DNA of 18,871 nucleotides from UBA6382 sp963617965 (GTDB taxonomy: Bacteria > Bacteroidota > Bacteroidia > Bacteroidales > Bacteroidaceae), in NCBI GenBank assembly GCA_963617965.1, contig CAVEQO010000040.1:1-18871 (forward strand), written 5' to 3'. The position numbers and the translations under genes are program-made. Positions within the stretch are counted from its first letter, which is position 1; every line of letters starts with the position of its first letter. Positions 1 to 5,899 of this stretch are shown in pieces. A model generated the notes under the pieces. The model did not search any database. It was not told where the DNA came from and worked only from the letters and a program-made list of their open reading frames with translations.

Positions 1-25
1 CTGATTTTCAATAAAAAACTCCCTT

Positions 26-55
26 GTTCGTGTTTTATCACGATAAAATACGAAC
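26..55. repeat. Near-perfect inverted repeat
   Basis: Two 14-base arms (26-39 and 42-55) are reverse complements except for one position, separated by 2 bases. As RNA the exception is a G-U pair. No T-run follows on the plus strand. It could be a protein-binding palindrome or the terminator of a gene to the left of the window; the sequence does not decide. Confidence 0.5.
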
Positions 56-98
56 GGAAAAAGTTTCCACAATTTCATATCTGGAAACAGCAAAAACA

Positions 99-139
99 GG
101 CTTTTGCAAGCACATCCGGACCCTGTGGCTGCAAAAGCC
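99..139. repeat. Imperfect hairpin-forming inverted repeat
   Basis: Outer arms GGCTTTTGCA (99-108) and TGCAAAAGCC (130-139) are exact reverse complements. Inner arms CACA (111-114) and TGTG (124-127) also pair, with a 2x2 mismatch between the two stems and a 9-base loop. It lies in a stretch with no convincing gene. Function is unknown. Confidence 0.45.
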
Positions 140-227
140 GGAACCGCTGCGCAAGGACCGCCGGAAAAAAAGCCCGTGCGGAAAGAAAAAAAGCTTGAGA
201 CAACGGAGAAAAGTGTTGATCTTACGG

Positions 228-271
228 ATGCGCACCGCCCGAAACGGAAATCCGTTTCGGGCGGTGCGCAT
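228..271. repeat. Perfect 21-bp inverted repeat
   Basis: Arms 228-248 and 251-271 are exact reverse complements with two bases between them. The GC-rich stem could fold in RNA from either strand. It sits about 115 bases beyond the stop of the leftward leucine-rich-repeat gene, past that gene's better terminator candidate, and neither side carries a strong T-run. It may protect a 3' end, back up termination, or separate this gene from whatever lies left of the window. Confidence 0.6.
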
Positions 272-293
272 TTGCGTTTCGGCGGAAACGCAA
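272..293. repeat. 9-bp inverted repeat next to the 21-bp one
   Basis: Arms TTGCGTTTC (272-280) and GAAACGCAA (285-293) pair exactly around a GGCG loop. It abuts the repeat at 228-271, so two hairpins would be stacked in the 3' region of the leftward gene. The rest of 1-385 shows no coding sequence I can support. Confidence 0.5.
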
Positions 294-327
294 CAGAGTT
301 CCGGGCGGAACGCGTCCGTCAGATCAG

Positions 328-364
328 AAAAAAATTCCGCCGCATCAGAGTTTTTTTTGCGGCG
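328..364 (-). terminator. Rho-independent terminator of the leucine-rich-repeat gene
   Basis: Read on the minus strand, arms CGCCGCA and TGCGGCG (364-358 and 344-338) form a 7-bp GC stem, soon followed by seven consecutive T residues (plus-strand A-run 328-334). It begins about 20 bases after the stop of the gene at 386-2077. The loop is rather long at 13 bases and itself contains an A-run, so efficiency is uncertain. Confidence 0.6.
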
Positions 365-385
365 CTGCCTTGTGCGGTTTTGCCC

Positions 386-2077
386 CTACTGGTCGACGAA
401 CTTGAAGCCCGCGGGATAGTACAGTTCCCTGGTGCCCGGCTTTATTTCAAGTGACGGACACCCCGTGAATGTATGATAGGCCTCCATGAAGAAATCCCCC
501 TTGAGAGCGGAATTGAGCACCACCGACTTGAGGCTCTTGCAGTTCATGAACGCCCACGTGTCTATCGAGGTGACAGACGGCATCTCTATGGAAACCAGGC
601 CGCTCTCCGAAAACGCCATCGAGCCGATGCTCTTCACTCCCGACGGTATCTGCATCGTCTTGAGCGACTTGCACCCATTGAACATTCCCTTAGGTATTTC
701 GGTGATGTTCTGCGGGAGAGTGACGGAAGACACCGCCGACCCCTTGAACACCCCCGAGCCAAGCCGTTTCACGAAAGGCGGCAGCTTCACCGACGCCAGT
801 GCCGTGCACCCTCCGAAAGCCTCCATGTCCACTATATCCATCTTCTGCGGCAGGAACTCCACCCGGGCCAGCTGCTTGCAGCTCTCAAAGGCACTGCCGC
901 CGACCCTTTTGACCGTCGACGGGATGACCACCTCGGTGATGGGCGTGTAGCGGAACACCTGGCCCTGTATCTCGGTCAAGCCCTCAGGAAGAGTGACCGA
1001 CTTTATCTTTGTGCCGCAGAACAATTCTCCCACAAGATGAATGACCGGATATTTGTCGCCATTGAGCAATATGTACTGCGGTATGACAATATCCTTGCCC
1101 CTTACGGCCACTTCGTTGCAGGAGTGGGCAACGGCATAACACGAGTTGTTCCGTTTGTGGAGGTAGTATGTCACGCCGTCAAGGTCCACTTGCCCACCGG
1201 CTTCGCCTGAGTAGTTCACCACAGCCTTTTGGCCCGCCACACTGGTATTGGCACTCTCTTTGCCGGGATTGGGGTCCCACTTGGTAAAGGCAACCCGGGT
1301 GGCATTGGCCCAACCGCCATGAGCCTCAAAAAAAGCCCTGGTGTCTTCGCTCACCGTAAACTTTTTGGTTTTTGCAGTAAAAAACACATCTATCGGCGAG
1401 CGCAACACACGCTTGTAGAGATCGCCCCTTATGACTCGTTCCACATAGCCGCGATGCATGTTTTTCACCCATTCGTATTCTTCCGTGGCGTCGGCGTCCT
1501 TTGACTCCTTGTACTTGTCTGCATACTCGTTAAGGGTATTCACACGTCCGTACAATTCTTCTTCTACCAGTCTCTTGCGCCCGCTGTACGGATAGTGCTC
1601 GCTGAGGGGATGGTCTTCAACGAACTGTTCCAGCGCCAAGTATTCGTCATACAGGCGTTTGTTTGTCAAACTGGAAGTCAACGGCAAGGTTTCCTGCCAT
1701 TTCACCTGCGCCTTTTCCGTGAGCGGAGGCAGCACTATCCTGTCCGCGACGCGCCCCTCTTTTTCGTCAAGGGGATAGCCCAGCGGCTCAAGCAGGGCCG
1801 TGGTCTGGTCGGGTATAGGCACCGTGGGCTTTTCGTCTTCCGCGTTGCGGGCCCCGTCGGGTCCCATGATGGCCACCGCCCGTTTCTCCAGAGCCTCGTT
1901 CCTTGAGCTTGAAGAGCTGCTTTTGGCTGGAGACTTCACCTTGCTGACCACCTGCCGGGTCTTGTTTCTGATTTTGTTGATCACAGAGAGCTGCGCCTGA
2001 CTGTCCACACTCCCGGCAAGAAGTGCGAGACACAACAGCAAAGACATTTTTCTGTACATTATACTATATTTTTTCAT
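386..2077 (-). CDS. Exported BspA-like leucine-rich-repeat protein
   Basis: This 563-residue protein begins with a signal peptide: MKK, a basic stretch, and a hydrophobic core around residues 12-22 ending near SQAQ. Residues about 30-60 are basic and contain a run of six serines. Residues 61-300 match nothing I recognise; they are charged, probably helical, and rich in Tyr and Glu. Residues about 325-545 hold six to seven repeats of the LRR_5/BspA type, with the recurring pattern I-P-x-x-V-x-x-I-G-x-x-A-F-x-x-C-x-x-L, as in residues 384-403 and 477-490. Proteins with these repeats in Bacteroidales are commonly surface-exposed or secreted and mediate adhesion or protein binding; that role is inferred here. 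No lipobox and no recognisable type IX sorting domain is visible at the C-terminus, so periplasmic location is possible. Start codons at 2059 and 2047 are alternatives, but 2077 gives the fullest signal peptide. Confidence 0.85.
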   Translation of the reverse strand: MKKYSIMYRKMSLLLCLALLAGSVDSQAQLSVINKIRNKTRQVVSKVKSPAKSSSSSSRNEALEKRAVAIMGPDGARNAEDEKPTVPIPDQTTALLEPLGYPLDEKEGRVADRIVLPPLTEKAQVKWQETLPLTSSLTNKRLYDEYLALEQFVEDHPLSEHYPYSGRKRLVEEELYGRVNTLNEYADKYKESKDADATEEYEWVKNMHRGYVERVIRGDLYKRVLRSPIDVFFTAKTKKFTVSEDTRAFFEAHGGWANATRVAFTKWDPNPGKESANTSVAGQKAVVNYSGEAGGQVDLDGVTYYLHKRNNSCYAVAHSCNEVAVRGKDIVIPQYILLNGDKYPVIHLVGELFCGTKIKSVTLPEGLTEIQGQVFRYTPITEVVIPSTVKRVGGSAFESCKQLARVEFLPQKMDIVDMEAFGGCTALASVKLPPFVKRLGSGVFKGSAVSSVTLPQNITEIPKGMFNGCKSLKTMQIPSGVKSIGSMAFSESGLVSIEMPSVTSIDTWAFMNCKSLKSVVLNSALKGDFFMEAYHTFTGCPSLEIKPGTRELYYPAGFKFVDQ

Positions 2078-2087
2078 GTGTCAAGTG

Positions 2088-2113
2088 CGGCAAGGCATAC
2101 GTATGCTTTGCCG
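2088..2113. promoter_or_regulatory. 26-bp palindrome before the leucine-rich-repeat gene
   Basis: Two 13-base arms (2088-2100 and 2101-2113) meet with no spacer and differ at one position; the central 12 bases GCATACGTATGC are a perfect palindrome. It ends 11 bases upstream of the start codon at 2077, so it lies in the leader or over the transcription start of that gene. It could be an operator or a hairpin that hides the ribosome site. A weak -7-like element (ATTTG on the minus strand, near 2117-2121) lies just upstream. Confidence 0.45.
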
Positions 2114-2194
2114 TACAAATTTTCATAAAAAATCCCCAAACGAGCAAGACAATTCCGCTTTTTCCGCACGGGCAGCCCCGAAAATCCGCTCCCC

Positions 2195-2210
2195 GGGGGT
2201 TTCCGCCCCC
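2195..2210 (-). terminator. Possible GC hairpin after the DUF4435 gene
   Basis: GGGGG (2195-2199) and CCCCC (2206-2210) can pair around a 6-base loop, about 20 bases past the stop at 2232. No T-run follows directly on the minus strand, so this is only a weak terminator candidate for the group ndk, ATPase and DUF4435. Confidence 0.25.
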
Positions 2211-2231
2211 CTACTACACGATGCGCGGAAG

Positions 2232-3227
2232 TCACAGTTCCAGTGCGCGCCTTATGTCGTCCTGCACCTTGCGGTAGAGGGCACAGCGTTTGTAGTCGGT
2301 GTGCTTGCGGAGCATCTCCGACGGCGAGGACGTGGAGTTGCGGTAGCCCGTGAGTTCGTTCTGCAGCTGCACGGCATGGAGGGCAAGGGCGTTTATCTCC
2401 TTCTCCCTGCGCTTGCGCAGAATGGCGCACACGTGTTCCACGAGCGGTCCCACCACCTTTTCCATCAGGTCGTGGCCGCGAATGTAGAGATAGCAGGTCT
2501 CGGGCGTGAGTCCCAGCCTTTTGAGCCCCTCCATAAAAGGCTTGTAGGTCTGACGGCCTTCAGGAAACCGGGCGTGGAGCCGGGCTATGGCACTGTTCAC
2601 CTTGGCGCGGAGCAGGTTGAGCGCGGGCTGCGGGTTGGCAAGGTTGACACCGCGCAGGGATACCGTTTCGGCAAAGTCCGCCATGGAAAACTCGCGGAAC
2701 CGCCCGTAGCGGTAGGCCCACACGTTCCATACGAACAGGGGCCACACCGTTTCGGAGAATTCCGACAGGTAAGCCTCGAAGTCAAACACCGAACGGTCGT
2801 CGTTCTGGGTCGACATGACGCACACGCCATGCAGCGACGGGGCGTAGCACTGGAAGTTCTCTATGGCGTAGGCGTAGGTGTGGAACACATAGCGGCTGCC
2901 CTTAATCACGGCGGAAGTGCGCCCGTGGCCGTCAAGCAGATAGTCATAGTCGGCGTCGACGCATACAATGAGACCGGGACCAAGCCCGTGTTCCAGGGCA
3001 TTGAGCAGGGCGCATTTCTTGCCCTTGGACAGTGTTGTCTGCGAGGGCAGCATCACCTCAAAACAGACATCGGGAGTCTCTATGTCAGACAGCAGGGCGC
3101 GCCAGAAGAACACGTCGGCGTAGCTCTCCACGTAGACAACCACCTTGCGCCGGTGTCCGATGCCGCGGAGTTTCTGCGCTGCCTGCAGGTATCCGCTCGT
3201 TACATATCCGTTGAGTTTGCCGCCCAT
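2232..3227 (-). CDS. DUF4435 / TOPRIM-like protein, AriB-like
   Basis: This 331-residue protein has the look of the DUF4435 family, which carries a TOPRIM-type nuclease fold. Near the N-terminus, residues 29-43 form a strand followed by YVESYADVFFW, with E34 in the place of the TOPRIM glutamate. Residues 87-98 (IVCVDADYDYLL) supply the acidic DxD pair D91 and D93. A YAIEN motif lies at 120-124 and RGHDLM at 250-255; both are typical of the family. The start lies 22 bases after the stop of the upstream ATPase gene, and GGAGG is found 13 bases before the ATG, so the two are almost certainly co-expressed. In the PARIS anti-phage system the DUF4435 protein AriB is released by the ATPase AriA and acts as a nuclease on host tRNA. 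Homology in fold and pairing is well supported; the defence role is inferred. Confidence 0.75.
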   Translation of the reverse strand: MGGKLNGYVTSGYLQAAQKLRGIGHRRKVVVYVESYADVFFWRALLSDIETPDVCFEVMLPSQTTLSKGKKCALLNALEHGLGPGLIVCVDADYDYLLDGHGRTSAVIKGSRYVFHTYAYAIENFQCYAPSLHGVCVMSTQNDDRSVFDFEAYLSEFSETVWPLFVWNVWAYRYGRFREFSMADFAETVSLRGVNLANPQPALNLLRAKVNSAIARLHARFPEGRQTYKPFMEGLKRLGLTPETCYLYIRGHDLMEKVVGPLVEHVCAILRKRREKEINALALHAVQLQNELTGYRNSTSSPSEMLRKHTDYKRCALYRKVQDDIRRALEL

Positions 3228-3249
3228 GACCCTGACCTGCCCTCCGCTT

Positions 3250-4089
3250 TCACCCCTGCGTCACGGCGGGAGCCTGTCCCTCTATGTCGCTTATCTCCGT
3301 CACCGAGTCAAGCCACCCGTCCATTATCATGGCCGGCGAATGGGTGGTGAGAATTATCTGCACGTTGGGGTTGAGCCCCCGTATGATGCGCACCAGACGC
3401 TGCTGCCACTCCACGTGGAGGCTCACCTCCGGCTCGTCCATCAACAGCACGCAGTGCCGCTCGTTCTGCAGCAGCACGGTGAGCAGTATTATCAGCACCT
3501 GTTTCTCTCCAGCCGACAGGCAGTAGGGCGACAGTTCCTCGCCGTACTGCACGAACCGCAATTCGTTGCTCTGGCGGTCTATGGTCTTGAAGGTCTCGCC
3601 GAACAAGTCGTCGATGATGTCCTGGAACGCCGTCTTGGGCTTGCTCACCTTCATGGCCTCCTGCTGGGCTGCCGGACCGCCGTCAGACAGGATCCGTATC
3701 ATGCGGTTGCCTATGTCGACCTGATAGTCGAGGTAGCGGCGCTGCAGCTCGTAGAGACGCCAGTCAAGTTCGGAGCGTATCAGCCCGTCGGTCAGCTTGG
3801 CCGCAATGGACGCCGGTATCATGGTGTTGTCGAAACTGCGCACCACGTCGAAAAGCACACCGGTGGCGTCCTCGGGCGAGAGGGTCAGCCTCACGGAGCT
3901 TGTGTCTTCCTCCGTGTAGGGTTTCTGCATATTCCGCAGCGCATCGGCCACCCTGTTGATGATGGTGGACTTGCCCATGCCGTTGACACCACTGAGAATG
4001 TTAACCTCGGGGTTGAGCTTCCAGCAAATGGGCTTGCGCCCTTTCCACAACCGGTCGATGTCGATCTGTTTGATATAATCCGCTGTCAT
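3250..4089 (-). CDS. AAA/ABC-type ATPase paired with DUF4435, AriA-like
   Basis: This 279-residue protein is an ABC/SMC-type ATPase of the AAA_15/AAA_21 group, with all nucleotide-binding motifs in order. Walker A is GVNGMGKST at residues 34-42, the signature motif is LSAGEKQ at 191-197, Walker B is CVLLMDEPEVSLH at 213-225, and the switch histidine is in TTHSPA at 248-253. Between Walker A and the signature lies only a short helical insertion (about 95-185), so it is smaller than the typical AriA or OLD-family ATPase as I remember them. I chose the ATG at 4089 because translation from there opens directly with the strand leading to Walker A; an in-frame TTG at 4149 would add 20 unlike residues and run almost into ndk. 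In PARIS-like pairs the ATPase holds the TOPRIM protein inactive until a phage trigger is sensed. Substrate and trigger here are unknown. Confidence 0.8.
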   Translation of the reverse strand: MTADYIKQIDIDRLWKGRKPICWKLNPEVNILSGVNGMGKSTIINRVADALRNMQKPYTEEDTSSVRLTLSPEDATGVLFDVVRSFDNTMIPASIAAKLTDGLIRSELDWRLYELQRRYLDYQVDIGNRMIRILSDGGPAAQQEAMKVSKPKTAFQDIIDDLFGETFKTIDRQSNELRFVQYGEELSPYCLSAGEKQVLIILLTVLLQNERHCVLLMDEPEVSLHVEWQQRLVRIIRGLNPNVQIILTTHSPAMIMDGWLDSVTEISDIEGQAPAVTQG

Positions 4090-4107
4090 AGTCGCAAAGG
4101 TCTTACT

Positions 4108-4150
4108 GAAAAACAAAGAAAAGGACTTGCCATGCCGGGCATGAGACAAG
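4108..4150 (-). terminator. Terminator or attenuator between ndk and the ATPase gene
   Basis: On the minus strand, CTTG pairs with CAAG (4150-4147 and 4129-4126) and CATGC pairs with GCATG (4143-4139 and 4135-4131), giving a two-part stem with small bulges. A T-rich tail follows (TCCTTTTCTTTGTTTTTC, 4125-4108). It starts 8 bases after the ndk stop. It may end most ndk transcripts and let only part of them read on into the ATPase and DUF4435 genes. Confidence 0.5.
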
Positions 4151-4158
4151 ACGGTGCC

Positions 4159-4626
4159 CTAAAACTCGTCGTTGGCGTAGATAACGCCGAAATTGAGCTG
4201 TTTCCAGTCAAGCACCTCGTCCTCCTTGAAGAAACGCCTGATCTCGGCAGCCGCAGTGCGCGGCCCGTCGCTGGCATGGACGATGTTTTCCTGAAAGCTC
4301 ATGGAGTAGCGTCCCCGTATGGTGTTGGGGTAGGCGTTGCGCCCGTTGGTGGCGCCGGTGAGGGTGCGCACCACGTTGATGACATCGACCCCCTCGAGCA
4401 CCATGGCGACAACAGGGCCGGCCATCATGCTGTCCTTCACCCGCTGGAAAAACGGTTTGTCGGCCAGATGCGCGTAGTGTTCGGACAGGATCTCGTCGTC
4501 AAGCTGCATCATCTTCATGGCCGCTATGCGGAGACCCTTCTTCTCGAAGATGGAAATTATCTCGCCTATCAGGGCGCGCTGCACCGTACACGGTTTCAGC
4601 AGGACAAGTGTTTTCTCAAGTGCCAT
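4159..4626 (-). CDS. ndk: Nucleoside diphosphate kinase
   Basis: The 155-residue product transfers the gamma-phosphate of ATP to other nucleoside diphosphates through a phosphohistidine, balancing cytosolic NTP and dNTP pools. The sequence shows the full family signature: the ATP-contacting lysine in LLKP (K11), Y51, F59-F60, R87, T93, R104, N114, and the catalytic histidine H117 in NIVHASDG (residues 114-121). The usual bacterial form has NxxHGSD; the glycine after the histidine is alanine here, which is a common variant. Length is slightly above the roughly 140-150 residues typical of bacteria because of a short C-terminal tail (YANDEF). It has its own promoter upstream and is transcribed away from the nuo operon. 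The ATPase gene follows 69 bases later, behind a hairpin. Confidence 0.97.
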   Translation of the reverse strand: MALEKTLVLLKPCTVQRALIGEIISIFEKKGLRIAAMKMMQLDDEILSEHYAHLADKPFFQRVKDSMMAGPVVAMVLEGVDVINVVRTLTGATNGRNAYPNTIRGRYSMSFQENIVHASDGPRTAAAEIRRFFKEDEVLDWKQLNFGVIYANDEF

Positions 4627-4690
4627 ATCTGTCTCTGTATCATTAGTGTGGTTAGTGACGTAGTCTGCAGCCGGGGAGGGCTACGGAATG

Positions 4691-4721
4691 CGAATTTAGG
4701 AACTTTCATTCATTTCGCAAA
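4691..4721 (-). promoter_or_regulatory. Bacteroidota-type promoter of ndk
   Basis: On the minus strand, TTTG (4721-4718) and TAAATTCG (4698-4691) are separated by 19 bases. This fits the Bacteroidota -33/-7 pattern (TTTG, then TAnnTTTG) with one mismatch. Transcription would start near 4684, giving a leader of roughly 57 bases. The intergenic region 4627-4950 otherwise holds only this promoter and the nuo promoter; short open frames there look spurious. Confidence 0.65.
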
Positions 4722-4859
4722 GAATATTCACTTCTAAATTGCGATGCCCGTGCGGCAACCGCGCACCAAAAACGACGCCTTTGCACAAGCCGCAGCGGCG
4801 CGGCAGGAACGAAAGGCAATATTACCTCCGTCTTTTACAACGGTTACGGAAAAAATATT

Positions 4860-4867
4860 TAATTTTG
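4860..4867 (+). promoter_or_regulatory. Bacteroidota -7 element of the nuo operon
   Basis: TAATTTTG matches the TAnnTTTG consensus exactly and lies 83 bases before the nuoA start. The -33 element is not clear; TTTT at 4833-4836 is the nearest candidate, with too long a spacer. Just downstream, GCGAGCG (4867-4873) can pair with CGCTTGC (4884-4890), so the leader may begin with a hairpin. Confidence 0.55.
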
Positions 4868-4950
4868 CGAGCGCAACGAGAAACGCTTGCGGCCGACCGG
4901 CAATACCATTCATGTCTCATTACATATTATAATACAATAACAACCGAGTT

Positions 4951-5301
4951 ATGAACTTTACCCTATTTGCGACCGTCCTGCTGACAGGCATCCTGTTTGT
5001 CGCGCTCGTGGTGACGCTGGCAAAGCTCTTCGCCCCACGCTCGTTCAACGGGCAGAAGATGGAGTCATACGAATGCGGCATCCCGACGCGCGGGAGTTCA
5101 TGGGCACAGTTCCATGTGGGCTACTACCTGTTCGCAATCCTGTTCCTGATGTTTGACGTGGAGACGATGTTCCTCTTCCCGTGGGCCACCGTGGCCGGCA
5201 CGCTCGGGACCGGCGGACTGCTGGCAGTGCTGTTCTTTCTCTTGATACTGGTTCTGGGCCTTGCCTATGCCTGGAGGAAAGGAGCGTTGGCATGGAAGTG
5301 A
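4951..5301 (+). CDS. nuoA: Complex I subunit NuoA
   Basis: This 116-residue membrane protein is the NuoA/ND3 subunit of respiratory complex I, next to the quinone cavity and the start of the proton-transfer path. Three membrane segments are visible (about residues 4-26, 57-79 and 88-108). The mobile loop between the first two holds the family motif SYECGIP (residues 39-45) with E41 and C42. The second segment carries the conserved acidic pair in LMFDVETMF (D69 and E71). It is first in a ten-gene operon that continues to nuoN, and its last 10 bases overlap the start of nuoB, implying translational coupling. It is shorter than the E. coli protein, which has a longer C-terminus. Confidence 0.96.
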   Translation: MNFTLFATVLLTGILFVALVVTLAKLFAPRSFNGQKMESYECGIPTRGSSWAQFHVGYYLFAILFLMFDVETMFLFPWATVAGTLGTGGLLAVLFFLLILVLGLAYAWRKGALAWK

Positions 5302-5879
5302 AAAAGAGAGCCAAAATCAAGTCGATTCCCTACGAGGAGTTCAAGGACAACGAGACCTATGAAAAACTTGTGGAGGAGCTCAATGCCAACGGGACCAACG
5401 TGATTGTCACCGCCCTGGACAACCTGATAGACTGGGGACGCAGCAATTCGCTTTGGCCCCTGACTTTTGCCACCAGCTGCTGCGGCATAGAGTTCATGGC
5501 CGTGTGTGCGGCCCGCTACGACATTGCGCGGTTCGGTTTCGAGGTGACCCGCAACAGTCCCCGCCAGGCCGACGTGATACTCGTGAGCGGCACCATAACC
5601 ACCAAGATGGCCCCGGTGCTCAAGAGACTCTACGACCAGATGGCCGACCCCAAATACGTGGTGGCCATCGGCGGCTGTTCCATAAGCGGCGGCCCGTTCA
5701 CCAAGTCGTACCACGTGCTCAAGGGCGTGGACAAGATCATCCCTGTCGACGTATACGTGCCGGGGTGTCCGCCGCGTCCGGAATCGTTTCTCTACGGCAT
5801 GATGCAGCTGCAGCGCAAGGTGAAGGTGGAGCAGTTCTTCGGCACCACCAACCGCAAGCAAAGAAAACCTGAAGAATAA
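5292..5879 (+). CDS. nuoB: Complex I subunit NuoB (cluster N2)
   Basis: This 195-residue peripheral subunit carries iron-sulfur cluster N2, which hands electrons to quinone. The four ligands are present: the tandem cysteines C63 and C64 in ATSCCGIEFM, C129 in IGGCS and C159 in VPGCPPRPE. The quinone-site segment around FGFEVTRNSPRQADV (residues 81-95) is conserved. I start at 5292, where MEVKKRAKIKS begins, inside the end of nuoA; the longer frame upstream (from 5181) merely reads nuoA in another frame. NuoB binds NuoCD, NuoI, NuoH and NuoA. Confidence 0.96.
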   Translation: MEVKKRAKIKSIPYEEFKDNETYEKLVEELNANGTNVIVTALDNLIDWGRSNSLWPLTFATSCCGIEFMAVCAARYDIARFGFEVTRNSPRQADVILVSGTITTKMAPVLKRLYDQMADPKYVVAIGGCSISGGPFTKSYHVLKGVDKIIPVDVYVPGCPPRPESFLYGMMQLQRKVKVEQFFGTTNRKQRKPEE

Positions 5880-5899
5880 GTCCATAACCACCTACATTT

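Noticed and set aside
24..454. Two overlapping plus-strand open frames at the left end
   Set aside because: Their translations are Arg-, Lys- and Ala-rich and of low quality, they run through the inverted repeats, and they enter the leucine-rich-repeat gene from its 3' end.
172..2173. A 13-base sequence (GCCCGTGCGGAAA at 172-184) repeated in inverted orientation at 2161-2173, flanking the leucine-rich-repeat gene
   Set aside because: The identity does not extend on either side, and both copies lie in A- and GC-rich non-coding DNA. It is too short to support a mobile element or invertible segment.
4090..4149. Longer ATPase start using an in-frame TTG at 4149
   Set aside because: It would add 20 residues unlike the family, and its codons overlap the ndk terminator hairpin.
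3145..4737. Plus-strand open frame of 530 codons across the ATPase and ndk genes
   Set aside because: It is antisense to two genes with full catalytic motifs and spans the gap between them, which no real gene would need to do.
4739..4954. Short open frames between ndk and nuoA
   Set aside because: They cover the nuo promoter and leader, and the translations are basic and featureless.
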